Positions 1 to 10,140 of a DNA stretch of 64,000 nucleotides are shown in pieces. The position numbers were made by a program, and so were the translations under genes. The notes under the pieces are model-generated. The model searched no databases. It saw only the letters and a program-made list of their open reading frames with translations, and was not told the DNA's origin. Position 1 is the stretch's first letter; the number at the start of each line of letters is the position of its first letter. Origin of the DNA: Diplolepis rosae (Eukaryota > Arthropoda > Insecta > Hymenoptera > Diplolepididae); NCBI GenBank assembly GCA_030998225.1, contig JAPYXD010000677.1:11841501-11905500 (forward strand), read 5' to 3'.

Positions 1-1049
1 ATATTTTTTACGTTTTTAATCTCTTCCGAATGTAAAGTTGCCTTGCGGAAAAACCGGCCTCTGAAAAAAATATTTAATTATACTTTTAGAAAATGCAATA
101 TTATCATTAATAATATCCTTTGAAAGAGAAAATATTATTTTTCATTTAAACCAATTTTTGAAAAATGCGATTTTGATACATGAGAGCTTATTTTCTCAGG
201 AAGAAGATTCCCCACAACTTGATCAGGCCCAGTTTTTAAATACAATTAAATTAACTCCACATTGTTTTATTTATTTGAATTTTTTATTTCCAAACAATAA
301 TTTTTTATGATTTTAGGCCATGGATCGACTAGATCACGTGACCTGATTCCTGTAAAAGTTTTTTATTTTACAAAATAACTTCCTGAAAATTTGGAAAATA
401 CTAAAGAACACAATAGAGAACGTCTGTCAGCTTTGTTTGAGTGAAAATTTTTTAAACAATTTTACAGTTATCTTTAATTGTCGATAATTTTTTGAATTTT
501 TTTCAAAATTTTCAATAAAAGAAGTTAACAAACGTGCTTTACTGTCTTTTGTTACGTTACCCAAATTTTCAGAAAGATACTTTGTAAATTAAAAAAGCCA
601 TCTTACATGGACAAATAAATGTATAATTTCGTCACGTGGTCCGATTGATACATGGCCTTAAAAAATTAATTTTTAAAAACTGTGCCTGATCAAGTTTTCG
701 CGAATCTTCTTTCCGAAAAAAAGTTTTCATGTATTAAAATCGCATAAGTTTTGATAAAATAGCTTTTATTTATATCTAGAAGTCAAATATAAAGTTTTTA
801 AACAAATAATATCTATCTCATCAATAATTGATAAAAAAAATAACAATATCATGTCCAAAAACAATAAGCAGCGGATTAAACCGGATAGAAAAATAACATA
901 GATAAGGTGGACTCAAACGGATAGAGTGATGCTGCATAGAAACAGAATAAAATAAATTAAATTAAAAAGAAAATTGATAATATAAAAACCGATAAAAGTA
1001 ACACAATTGAAACAATCGTTTTCTAATAAATCTTTATATTTGTTTTCAG
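1..1049. other. Intron, with a foldback element
   Basis: Intron 5' of the first exon seen, ending in TTGTTTTCAG. It holds the foldback at 167-743 and a short stretch with CGGATAGA-type motifs near 875-925. No exon was recognised in it. Confidence 0.7.
167..743. repeat. Foldback (inverted-repeat) element, family FB1 copy 1
   Basis: The left arm begins GCGATTTTGATACATGA and the right arm ends TCATGTATTAAAATCGC. Inside, AGATTC..ACTTGATCAGGC pairs with GCCTGATCAAG..GAATCT, and GGCCATGGATCGACTAGATCACGTGA pairs imperfectly with TCACGTGGTCCGATTGATACATGGCC. There is no coding capacity. A related copy lies at 24877-25222. Confidence 0.75.
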
Positions 1050-1455
1050 GATCCAGCAGCTCCTGACGGAGGCACTTACAGGTGTCACGTGAAAAATGAA
1101 TTTGGTGAAAGCAACGCCAACCTTAACCTGAATATAGAAGCAGAAGCAGAGCCAGAAGGAGATGGGCCCACATTTGTGGAAAAGCCGAGAATCCAGTCCC
1201 AAAATCAAGGAAAACTTGTAGTAATGGATTGTAAAGTTAAGGCATCACCAAAACCACAAATCGTTTGGACCCATGCTGGAAAAGTGGTTCAAGAGTCATC
1301 TAAAATTTCTCTCAGTGTTGTACAAGAAAAAGATGACATCTATTACATCAAGCTCTCTCTGAATGATCCTGGAGCTGATGACTCTGGACTCTACAAATGC
1401 AACATTAAAAACGCTCTGGGAGAACTCAATGCTAATCTCACCTTGAATGTAGAAA
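1050..1455 (+). CDS. bt: Projectin exon: end of one Ig domain plus most of the next (Ig5 end, Ig6)
   Basis: Phase 0 start, phase 1 end. The first 30 residues are the tail of an I-set Ig (DGGTYRCHVKNEFGES), then a complete Ig with both disulfide cysteines: VVMDCKVKASPKPQIVW and GLYKCNIKNALGE. This belongs to the N-terminal, I-band part of projectin, upstream of the PEVK spring. Confidence 0.92.
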
Positions 1456-1534
1456 GTGGGTTTCAATTATTTTTCAAATTTATTTCATTTAATCTTAGAA
1501 TTATAAATATTTCATCCTTTTCTTTCCTTTTTAG

Positions 1535-1707
1535 TCATCCCTGTAATCAAGGAGAAACCCAAGGTTATCAAAATCGTGAAAAAGAAGACAGTAATAGTGG
1601 AATGTCACGTTTTGTCCAAATTTGCACCAGATTGCACTTGGTTCAAAGAAACAAAGGCAGTTAGGGAGGATGAAAGACACAGACTTCATGTTGAGAAAGT
1701 CAAAGAG
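1535..1707 (+). CDS. bt: Projectin exon: first half of Ig7
   Basis: Begins phase 1 (IPVIKEKPKIIKIVKKK) and ends phase 0 after HVEKVKE. It carries the first Cys (VECHVLSKF) and the core Trp (CTWFKETK) of an I-set Ig. The other half is in the exon at 2441. The preceding intron is only 79 bases. Confidence 0.92.
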
Positions 1708-1727
1708 GTAATTTAAAATAATTCTGG

Positions 1728-2343
1728 CAGTTGTCGTGCCAAAAATTAGGTCTCTGGGAAAAAAAGTTTTTCTATGATTCTAAGATTTGAAATAATATTA
1801 TTAATCGTGTCTTATAAAAGTAAAAATATTAATTTTTATGCAAAACATTTAAAACTTACGAAAAATAATACTTTTAATGTTTTTCTTCTTACCAATTTCT
1901 TAAAAATTATTGAATTTTCATAAATCATGGCTCATTTTTTAGGAAAAAATAATTTCTACAGCTCTAGAGTTTTGAATTTTAAAAATGAAATTTTCAGTGG
2001 CTGAAATCGTCAAAATGAATTTGTTATAATAACTATATTTGAAGATTTGATCCTTTATTTGGAATATTAGAAATGATAGAGTTGTAGAGAATATTTTTCC
2101 CGAAAATGTGAGCCATGATTTATAAAAATTGAACAATTTTTATAAAATTGGTAATAAGCGATAGAAAGGAAAAATTCTATTATACAAAAAACATTATTAA
2201 AAGTATCATTTTTCGTAAGTTTCAAATTTTGTTAAAAAAAAAAATGTTTTTTTTTTTCATGAAACACGATTTAATATCATTTCAAGTCCGAAAATCATAA
2301 AAAAACTTTTTTTCCAGAGGCCCTATTTTTGGCAAGAAAACTA
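1728..2343. repeat. Foldback element, family FB2 (copy 1)
   Basis: The arms pair TGCCAAAAATTAGG.CTCTGG with CCAGAGGCCCTATTTTTGGCA, and AAATCATGGCTCATTTTT with ATGTGAGCCATGATTT. It fills the intron between the two halves of Ig7. Related copies are at 26573-27342, 19679-20344, 37593-38244 and 43539-44783. Confidence 0.75.
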
Positions 2344-2440
2344 CCTTAATAGAATGAATATCCAAACCATGTTTAAAAAATAATTGTAGTGCTTTAGAAT
2401 ACATATAACTAATTTCTGAAAAATAAATTTATATCTTCAG

Positions 2441-2611
2441 GGTGAGTTTGCAGTCAAATTGGAAATCGAGCAAATATCAACTTCAGACAAAGGTACCTAC
2501 AAATTGGTAGCTAGAAACGAAAAGGGTGAAGCTACATCTCAGGTTGTGGAAGTAACAGAAATTCCAGAAGAGATCGAGAGACCTAGAATTTCTTCTGGTT
2601 TGAAATCCACC
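2441..2611 (+). CDS. bt: Projectin exon: second half of Ig7 and linker
   Basis: 171 bases, phase 0 to phase 0. It contains EIEQISTSDKGTYKLVARNE, where Leu replaces the second Ig cysteine, then an acidic linker (EIPEEIERPRI) leading into Ig8. Confidence 0.92.
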
Positions 2612-2703
2612 GTAAGTGGTTTTATTATAATAAATATTCAACAAAAGAGATAATTAAAAAGTAAAAGAACTTTAAATTTATGTTAATTTTAAAAATTTTC
2701 CAG

Positions 2704-2783
2704 ACTGTTAAAGAAGAAAAGAGTGTGGAATTCACAGCCTCTTTAGTACAAATAGATAAGAAAGTTACTGTCACATGGTACAA
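2704..2783 (+). CDS. bt: Projectin exon: first half of Ig8
   Basis: 80 bases, phase 0 to phase 2. VKEEKSVEFTASLVQIDKK then the core Trp in VTVTWYK. No cysteine is present at the B-strand position. Confidence 0.9.
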
Positions 2784-2906
2784 GTAAGTATTTTTTAATC
2801 TAATAATTTGTTACTTTGGTGAAAGGTACAAATGAGAATAATTCAATGTTCAATTATTTCTCAAAAAGTTATTGAATAATTCGAATAAATTTCGTTTTCT
2901 TTGTAG

Positions 2907-3072
2907 GGATACGACAGTTATCACATCTTCTAAAGAGTACAACACATCATTTGATGGAAAAACAATCAAACTTGTTATCCAATCTGCTAAATTAGAACAC
3001 ACTGGTAACTACAAAGTAGTTGTCAGTAACGAGGGCGGCAAAGACGAATCATCTGCACAGCTCACAGTCGAG
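2907..3072 (+). CDS. bt: Projectin exon: second half of Ig8
   Basis: Phase 2 to phase 0. Completes Ig8 with LEHTGNYKVVVSNEGGKDE and ends AQLTVE. It is the last Ig before the PEVK-like region; from here on every exon boundary up to 42622 is phase 0. Confidence 0.92.
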
Positions 3073-3455
3073 GTAAGTTACCTTCGAAAATTTAAATTCG
3101 AATCGGTTTCAAAATCAGACGAAATCTTTGAAGAAATTCTATGTTCTATTGTGAACGTAAAACGACGCCAGGCCCCAAATACTCGAAATTGATACATTAT
3201 TATGGGTCAAGAGAGGGAAGAATTTTTTGTTAATTTTATATATAAATACATCCATTGTTGAAAAATAATATTTCCCTCAGATTTGCATCATTCCCCTAAG
3301 TTTAAAAATTGTCTGAGGTCCTTTTTGTCTTTATTGTCTTTTGTTGTTTCCACCCTGTGCACGATTTTGAATTTTAAAATATCACCTTCCTCTGTCTATT
3401 GTGCCCTTTTCCTTCGGATTTAAATCTTGCATGCAACCCTTGTGGTCCTTTGCAG
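3073..3455. other. Intron, nothing recognised
   Basis: 383 bases between Ig8 and the first PEVK exon. T-rich, no repeat or exon seen. Confidence 0.6.
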
Positions 3456-3581
3456 AAAAAAGAGGAAAAGAAAAAGAGGAAAGAGGAGGAGGAAGAGGAA
3501 GAAAAAGAGAAGAAAAAGAAGAAGGTTGAGAAGAAGGAGGAACAGAAGGTCGAAGAAAAGAAAAAGGTTGAAGAAAAGAAG
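3456..3581 (+). CDS. bt: Projectin PEVK exon 1: Lys/Glu-rich
   Basis: 42 codons composed almost only of K and E, with a run of seven Glu (KRKEEEEEEEKEKKKKK) followed by VEKKEEQKVEEKK repeats. The donor is set at AAG|GTAGAG. Reading on would give VEKMYNF.., unlike the family, so the intron start is preferred. The composition fits a PEVK start or a charged single alpha-helix. Confidence 0.82.
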
Positions 3582-3771
3582 GTAGAGAAGATGTACAATT
3601 TCTTGCTTTCCAAAAAATTAACTTTTAGAGAATTCGAATATGTCGCTATTAACTTAGAGCCAAATATTTTAACGGAAAAGCTGCTTCAATTATTGAGATT
3701 CAATATAAAAATAACTTTGATCAGTCATTTTCGTTGACGAGCTATTTCGTATTGTAATACATAAGGTTCAG

Positions 3772-3906
3772 AAGTCGGTGACAACTTATGAATCTGAGGA
3801 AGAGTATGAGGAGGAGGAGGAGGAGGAAACGGTTAGTATAATGGAGATCAGCATTGCAGAACCCACCATCGATGAAATTGATTCCGAACCATTTTCGCAG
3901 GTCGAG
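3772..3906 (+). CDS. bt: Projectin PEVK exon 2: acidic
   Basis: 45 codons. Starts KSVTTYESEEEYEEEEEEET, then a mixed stretch with IAEPTIDEIDSEPFSQVE. Donor GAG|GTACAC. An upstream acceptor at ATAAG|GTT (3766) would add two codons and cannot be excluded. Confidence 0.78.
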
Positions 3907-5112
3907 GTACACACACACTTAAACGACACGCTCACGTTTTTCTCTTCTCTTCGTTTTTCCTTACTAGAAACATTTATAAGATAAGATTTGATAGAACAAA
4001 TTTTTATTTCACTCTCCTGAGGAAATTTAATCAAAATTTCGGATAGAAATTTTATTAATTTCTATGCAAGTAAATGGGACAGTATTTTACTGATTTTGAT
4101 CAATTCTATCTAATTCTAAAGTTTTTTTTTAAAATAGAACTTGCATCCAGAAATTATCAAAGAAAGCATTATTGTAATTTTTTTCATCAGTGTTTAATAA
4201 GATATTTTAAATATATGGTGATAAAATTAAAAAATTCTTTGATACACTTTTATGGAATTTTTCTCATTAGATAAAGTTGAAATTTTCTATATTTAATAGA
4301 TAATAGTATATTTCGTATCAAGTAATTGGCAGTTGATTTTTCACACAATTAAAATTTTACCACACTAGTACGGGAAAATTAACTTTCCGCTCGCAAAACG
4401 ACACGTCGCGACTCGCTCGCACGTTAAAATACGTTTCGCACAAAATGATTGGCAGTTGATTTTCCACACAGTTAAAATTTTACCACACTAGTGCGAGAAA
4501 ATCAACTTTCCGCACGCAAAACAACACCGACAATGCTAACTTTTGGTATACGCAGTACAAAAAAATACTATCAAATCTTATAGAGTAGGATTTCTTTTGA
4601 ATAATGCACTATTTTTTATTCGTAATGATTTGTTTTTGGTTTTATAAAAAATTTTCTTATCTTTTACAAATTTGGTGGTATTTTATAAATGAGTCGGTTA
4701 AATATTTCTTTTTATAATTTTATTTTTGAATTAATTTAAAAAATTTAGGTGCATTTTTTATAAATGAATCACTTTTTATCAATCAATTAATCAAAAAGAA
4801 TTCTTAATAATAAATCTTCTATTAATTTTTCTTTCGATTCTATTCTTTCTCTTTTTCCTTTTAAAATATTTATTCTTGGATTTGCATATTTGGCTATTAT
4901 TTCATCACTTTCATTCAAGAATCTGGGTCTTTGTTCACTATTTTCGTACACTATTCTCTTTCACTAAACTATTTACTCTACATTTTCACATATACTCTAT
5001 GAAACATTATCGCAGCCGCCAGAAATATTCAACGGCTTCAGCTTCCTTGCGCAATTGGCTTTCATTTTTTTATCCATTTTGTACTTACGTCTGTTCTTTT
5101 TTTTACTTTAAG
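3907..5112. other. Long intron with a MITE-like repeat
   Basis: Contains the repeat at 4324-4567; otherwise AT-rich sequence with a T-rich stretch before the next acceptor. No further exon supported. Confidence 0.6.
4324..4567. repeat. MITE-like element, GTATACCG family copy 1, with internal 124 bp duplication
   Basis: Two successive blocks (4324 and 4448) of ATTGGCAGTTGATTTT followed by a TTAAAATTTTACCACACTAG core and AACTTTCCGC. It ends GCTAACTTTTGGTATACGCAGTACAAAAAA, the same end as the copies at 10222 and 19191. The left end is missing. Confidence 0.7.
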
Positions 5113-5163
5113 GATTTGCCAGAGTCAAAACCAAACGGTATCGACAAACAAGAATCTAAAAAG
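5113..5163 (+). CDS. bt: Projectin PEVK exon 3
   Basis: 17 codons, DLPESKPNGIDKQESKK. Acceptor TTTACTTTAAG, donor AAG|GTAAAG. Confidence 0.78.
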
Positions 5164-6251
5164 GTAAAGGGACTGTTTATTAAAATCTATCATTTTACTT
5201 AAAATTTTTAATTAGCAAATTGAATATCGAAAATCATTATCACATTTACTTTACATGATTACTACATAAAACATAAACACAATTCAAAGCCTCGATCGCG
5301 AACAAAATGATTTACTTGTTTTTACCATTTCCGTCCCACTTTATATCTTATTCCACCCTTTTTTTGTCTTTGTTTCTTGTACTTATTGTTGTTTCCTTTG
5401 TTGGCGTGTTTTCAAAGCATTATGCTTGAATCCTTTCAATTTTTTGGGTATAAAAAGATTATTTCATAGACACAAATAATTTTACTGATATATAAAGAAA
5501 ATAATTTCTTTGTTTCAGGTGAGTGAAAAAATACGAAAGCCAGGCTTTTGGTAATGTATACAATCGACAAAGATTAATCCATAATTTTAAAAAAAGTCAA
5601 TATTATCATATAATATTTTTAACTTTGCTTTATAAATTAAGCAGATAATAAACTTGGTCGTAATTTCTTGATCGCTCGTTTCTTCAGCTTCAGTGCTCGT
5701 CATTCGTTCTTCTCATCAGCTTTCAATAATCAAAGATTGTCGCTTATTGTTCTCGTCCGATGCTTTATGTCGCTATTTCGCATTATCTACATCGTTTGAT
5801 TTCAAACTTCAAACTTCATTGCAAAAAATTGAATTAATTTAATACTTACTGATATTTTGAGTTTCAGCTCCCTGCCAGCGAATTATAACACTTTATCGCA
5901 AATTAAAATAAACGAAGGTGGTCTTGTGCAAGCTTTACGCTTTATGAAAATATGCGCATAAAATATTTAAAATAGAAATGCATGTTTTTCGTGCTTTTAT
6001 TTTGCATGATTCTTGTTCAATTGATGTGCTTTTTATGCTTAAAATTTACATTTTATTTGTTTCTGATTTTTATTTACTGTTTACAAACCTGTATTCGATC
6101 AGAATATACATCTAGATTTTGAATGATATTATTTTGTTTAAAAGAGCTTCTGAGTCAATATTCAAAATGTAGATGTATATTTAAACAATGCAGTGAATAA
6201 ATATTTTTTTCTTTTTTATAAACTTTCAACTTCTTGTGTTACATTATTCAG
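5164..6251. other. Intron with a small hairpin
   Basis: Apart from the inverted repeat at 6104-6180 nothing clear was found. A TTTCAG at 5518 is followed by 11 codons and a stop, treated as a weak candidate in the findings. Confidence 0.55.
6104..6180. repeat. Small inverted repeat
   Basis: ATATACATCTAGATTTTGAAT (21 bases, arms differ at one position) pairs with ATTCAAAATGTAGATGTATAT across a 35-base loop. Could be a remnant of a foldback element. Confidence 0.6.
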
Positions 6252-6305
6252 AAAGAAGCAACTTTCAACAACGTCGAAAAAATCGAAGAAAAGAAGATCA
6301 TAAAG
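6252..6305 (+). CDS. bt: Projectin PEVK exon 4
   Basis: 18 codons, KEATFNNVEKIEEKKIIK. Acceptor TTATTCAG, donor AAG|GTAATA. Confidence 0.82.
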
Positions 6306-6372
6306 GTAATAAAAATTGACAAATTATCTGATAAACATCTGAAAAATCTATAATTATAATTATTTTTTACAG

Positions 6373-6414
6373 AAAAAGGAAGAAGAGAAAGTGATCGAGA
6401 AAGATCAAGAAAAG
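6373..6414 (+). CDS. bt: Projectin PEVK exon 5
   Basis: 14 codons, KKEEEKVIEKDQEK, between short introns of 67 and 81 bases. Confidence 0.82.
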
Positions 6415-6495
6415 GTAAGAGGTTTATCTTTATCTTGCAATAATTTAAAATTTAATAATTTCTACAAATGAATGAGAAAATTTGTTATATTATAG

Positions 6496-6546
6496 AAGAA
6501 GATCATAAAGAAGAAGGAGCCTGGATCGAAACCAGAGTCCAAGGAG
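6496..6546 (+). CDS. bt: Projectin PEVK exon 6
   Basis: 17 codons, KKIIKKKEPGSKPESKE. Donor GAG|GTAAAA. Confidence 0.82.
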
Positions 6547-6630
6547 GTAAAATTCAATTCAATTCAATGAAACTAGAATAATTAAACAACAAAAGGTATA
6601 ATTATATAATTTTTGAAATTGTTATTCAAG

Positions 6631-6696
6631 GGTTCTAGAGAAACAACACCTAAACCTGAGAAGAAAACAACTACCCGCAAACAATCAGTTTCAAGG
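6631..6696 (+). CDS. bt: Projectin PEVK exon 7
   Basis: 22 codons, GSRETTPKPEKK then TTTRKQSVSR. First exon with a basic-basic-x-Ser site (RKQS). Donor AGG|GTGAAT. Confidence 0.8.
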
Positions 6697-6773
6697 GTGA
6701 ATATTCAATAATAAACGTTTTAATTACCTTTTTTTAACATTCAATAATATAATTATTATTTCGAATTTCACAG

Positions 6774-6830
6774 GTGGAAGAACTCCGTTCTGAAAGTAGA
6801 CGAAGCTCCATTTCCAAAAGTGAAGAAACG
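6774..6830 (+). CDS. bt: Projectin PEVK exon 8
   Basis: 19 codons, VEELRSESRRSSISKSEET, with a strong basophilic-kinase consensus RRSS. It is related in sequence to exon 10 (7301). Confidence 0.82.
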
Positions 6831-6955
6831 GTATGCGATTACTTAATGTTTTTTAATCATGTGATTGTAATTGTTGTAAATGTGTGCAGCCTCCTTTGGA
6901 AAGAGTTCGATGTTTTAATTAAGACTAAAAATCCCTTTTGCTTTTCCTTATGTAG

Positions 6956-7006
6956 ATTTCTCGTGAAGGTTCTAAAACGCCTGAACGACGCGTTTCCATA
7001 CAAAAG
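6956..7006 (+). CDS. bt: Projectin PEVK exon 9
   Basis: 17 codons, ISREGSKTPERRVSIQK, with an RRVS site. Acceptor TTATGTAG, donor AAG|GTAAAC. Confidence 0.8.
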
Positions 7007-7300
7007 GTAAACGCAATTTTCCTCTTATTCCAAATAAATCTTTTTTTTGTTTTTTACTTTTTTTTTTTATTAAATTTATTTGAAATTGAATTATTTTTGA
7101 AATGGGAGAGTAAAAAAATAAATACTTACTTCTCCTTTCTCTTGCATATTTTTTGTGTTAACATTATTAAAATCTGTATAAATGCTTACAAGTAGAGACT
7201 TGAAATTGTGTGTGCCATTATTGGCGTTAATAATGACTATATTGTTAAACATAAAATTGCGTTGAATGATTTTATATTAATTTATTACGATACTTAACAG

Positions 7301-7357
7301 GTCGAAGAAGAAGTCCAATCAGAGAGCAGACGTTCATCGATTATGTCAGTCGGAAAG
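7301..7357 (+). CDS. bt: Projectin PEVK exon 10
   Basis: 19 codons, VEEEVQSESRRSSIMSVGK. Shares VEE..SESRRSSI with exon 8, so the two are probably duplicates. Confidence 0.82.
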
Positions 7358-7666
7358 GTAATGTACTTTAACTTATTTTACATAGACATACAAATATCAA
7401 CATCAAGATTTGAAAAGATTTAATATTCCACGATTTATATAATTTGATTATAATTATTACAGAAATGCAAAATGCATTGAAGGACTTTCAAAATCCAAAT
7501 AATCTAAGAAATTGAGTTTTTGAAATTTTTAAAAATATTCGCAATTTAACCGAGGATTTTCGGAAAAATTATATTGTCATTACACTTCAATTACACTTAC
7601 TCCACTCTCTTCAAAATACTGAATTTTCGAACCTCTTTTAAGTATTGATAAATTGTTAATTTATAG

Positions 7667-7714
7667 GGAGCTCCAAAACAGAAACCCAAAAGGACAGAAC
7701 CCAAAGAGTTAAAG
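7667..7714 (+). CDS. bt: Projectin PEVK exon 11
   Basis: 16 codons, GAPKQKPKRTEPKELK. Acceptor TTTATAG, donor AAG|GTATTA. Confidence 0.8.
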
Positions 7715-7805
7715 GTATTAAGATAATTTACCCCAAAAATTAAATACTTTTATTCCATTTATTATCAAAGTGTACTTTGAATTGAAAACCGACTCAAATT
7801 TCTAG

Positions 7806-7853
7806 GTTAAACTCATTAAGAAGTCCAAATCCACTGATGAAGCCAATTTAGAG
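7806..7853 (+). CDS. bt: Projectin PEVK exon 12
   Basis: 16 codons, VKLIKKSKSTDEANLE. Donor GAG|GTAGAT. Confidence 0.8.
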
Positions 7854-7950
7854 GTAGATTAATAACTTATCTTAATTTTCAATTAATTTTTTTATTAATT
7901 TATGAAAATTCAATTTTTAAATTGCCTGGCTGAAAACAATATTTTTTTAG

Positions 7951-8004
7951 GAAATACCCAATCAGTACCATATAGTTGTTGAAAATCCCGACACAGAAAC
8001 TGAG
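7951..8004 (+). CDS. bt: Projectin PEVK exon 13
   Basis: 18 codons, EIPNQYHIVVENPDTETE, acidic and without Ser-Arg motifs. Acceptor TTTTTTTAG. Confidence 0.8.
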
Positions 8005-8080
8005 GTAGAGAAAATGTTTTTTCTTAAATTTTATATTTTTTTCAAAGTAATTTATTATGAATCGAATTTCATAATTTTAG

Positions 8081-8143
8081 GCTGAAGATTCAATACGTTC
8101 TGAACCAAAACACAAAAAAATAGAAAAACGTCCAGTAGCGAAG
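8081..8143 (+). CDS. bt: Projectin PEVK exon 14
   Basis: 21 codons, beginning AEDSIRSEPKHKKIEKR and ending PVAK. Acceptor AATTTTAG. Confidence 0.8.
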
Positions 8144-8225
8144 GTATTTAATTGAATAAAAAATAAAAATGAATAAGAATTTTCATCAAAATTTTGATAT
8201 TACAACAATTCCAAATTTTTTTTAG

Positions 8226-8285
8226 TGGGATTCTTATACCAAATACGATACATCTGTTGAAACCTCCATTGCAGAGGATGAAGAG
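8226..8285 (+). CDS. bt: Projectin PEVK exon 15
   Basis: 20 codons, WDSYTKYDTSVETSIAEDEE. Starts directly after a TTTTTTTTAG acceptor. Confidence 0.78.
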
Positions 8286-8416
8286 GTACTCGCAAAATAT
8301 AAAAATTTTGATTTACATAAAAATACTTTTATAGGAAGAAATATTTAATATAAAATTTAAAAAGTATACCGATCATGAGATTGAGATAAAATTTAATTTC
8401 GAAATATATATTATAG

Positions 8417-8464
8417 GATACTCTGAGTCGCAGAACATCTATAGACACAATCATTGCAGACGAG
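8417..8464 (+). CDS. bt: Projectin PEVK exon 16
   Basis: 16 codons, DTLSRRTSIDTIIADE, with an RRTS site. Donor GAG|GTACAC. Confidence 0.82.
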
Positions 8465-9579
8465 GTACACACAATTTTAAAAGCAAATTTAAGCTACACT
8501 GCTTCCAAAAACTTTCTTTTTCAATACAATTTTCCGAGTTCTAAATTTCTGTTGTAAATACCTACGACATCGGCTTTAATCAAAAGAATCGGCTCTCTGC
8601 TTCAAAACTTAATTGAGAAAACAATAATTTCTCGAAATTCCTAAACGCTTTATCATAAGCATGTGTTTTACGTCTGTAAATATGCTTATCAGATTTTTAC
8701 ATACATATTTTGACATTTAAGAGGATCCGCACCTTTGATATTTTTATTCTTATTTTTTGAGTTTAGACCTTCCATATAATAATTTTTTTTGTGTTTAGTA
8801 CCTTTATTTAGAAAGTTTTTGGGGGTTTTATGGGCACCTTTATGTATTTTTAAACTATAAATTTTGAGTTTTTTGGGGATTTTTTTTGACATTTTTCGAC
8901 TTTGAATAACTTTTTTGTTTTCTAACCAATTGCCATGATTCTTTTTTTATTTTGTTCCTTTCAATGTGTAGCAACTTTTTGGGTATGGAAAGCACTCTAG
9001 CTATAAAATAACGACAAAAAAATTTTGTTTATATTTTGGGATATTTTTATTTACTTTTTTATTTTATTTGTAACTTTTTTTTCAGCCATTTAACCATACT
9101 TTCCATGCCCAAAAAGTTGCTACATATTGTAAGGAACAAATTTAAAAGAAATCATGACAATTGGTTAAAAAACAAAAAAGTTATTTAAAGTCGAAAAATG
9201 TCAAAATAATGCCCAAAAATCTCAACATTTTTAGTTTAAAAATACATAAAGGTGTCAGAATTTAAAAAAAAAACCTGAAAACCTATCTAAAGAAAGTAAA
9301 GTCTAAAGTAGCGGATCCCCTCAATTTTAAGGTCAAATATTAATTTTATTTATTTTTGTTTATTCTCATGTGGACATAATTTTGAAAAAAATCTCCTGTC
9401 AGTGAAATTATTAATATTATACACGTACACTTACACTTTATGTACAATACAATAAATTAAGATCATATCACTAAATCAATCAAGAAAGCTTGAAAGCGCT
9501 TAAAATAAGTTCTCCAGTGCATTAAAACCATTTCTGTACTCTGATAACATTTCTTTTCCATAATATCTTTTGATATTAG
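8465..9579. other. Intron with a foldback element
   Basis: More than half of it is the foldback at 8708-9337; no exon seen in the rest. Confidence 0.6.
8708..9337. repeat. Foldback element, family FB3 copy 1
   Basis: The arms start TTTGACATTTAAGAGGATCCGC and end GCGGATCCCCTCAATTTTAAGGTCAAA. Inside, TTTTTGAGTTTAGACC, CATTTTTCGACTTTGAATAAC and CAATGTGTAGCAACTTTTTGG are each matched in the opposite arm. Second copy at 35092-35693. Confidence 0.8.
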
Positions 9580-9618
9580 CTGCGCTTTCTAGATATCACC
9601 ATAGAGGACGAAATTGAG
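9580..9618 (+). CDS. bt: Projectin PEVK exon 17 (less certain)
   Basis: 13 codons, LRFLDITIEDEIE. The frame and boundary phases fit, but the donor (GAG|GTTTAT) is weaker than in the neighbours and the sequence is more hydrophobic. Confidence 0.6.
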
Positions 9619-9941
9619 GTTTATAAAAACTCCCAAGATTGTATATAACCATGAAAATATTTAGTTTTTCAGCTTTTCAGGAACTGTGGCTACGTCTTAA
9701 GTTTAATTTTCTTTTTACTCTGAATCTTCTTGCATTAACTCGTCTTCATCGCATAATTCTTCCTGTTTCTCAAATTTTTTTAACATTTTAAATTGAAACA
9801 ATGAATGGGTTTGAAAAACTGAGTTTTATTACAGAAGATTCATCTACTTGATTGCAGTTTTACTATCCATTGTAATAGTTGTATGAATATGCCAATTACC
9901 ATCTTTTATATAGTTAAAATCATACATTTGACTCTTTTCAG
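9619..9941. other. Intron, nothing recognised
   Basis: 323 bases, pyrimidine-rich, no repeat or exon seen. Confidence 0.55.
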
Positions 9942-9995
9942 GATGAACCAATCACAAAACGCAAATCTAGTCTACAGAAATCGCAAGAAGAAAAG
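9942..9995 (+). CDS. bt: Projectin PEVK exon 18
   Basis: 18 codons, DEPITKRKSSLQKSQEEK, with RKSS. Acceptor CTCTTTTCAG, donor AAG|GTACAT. Confidence 0.82.
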
Positions 9996-10083
9996 GTACA
10001 TACATACAACGCAAACAATATAATTACTCCACATCTTATTTATGGTGTAAATCATTTTCTTATTACACATTTTCGTCTTTCAG

Positions 10084-10140
10084 AGGCGAGATTCTATCAA
10101 AAAAAGCAAAACCATTAGTGCTAAAACAGAAGAACTAAAG
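10084..10140 (+). CDS. bt: Projectin PEVK exon 19
   Basis: 19 codons, RRDSIKKSKTISAKTEELK, with RRDS at its start. Confidence 0.82.

Noticed and set aside
1..1049. Possible start or promoter of the gene in the first kilobase
   Set aside because: The first exon starts inside an Ig domain after a clear acceptor, so this is intron.
5867..5890. TTTCAG|LPASEL segment
   Set aside because: Stops after six codons and lacks any PEVK-like character.
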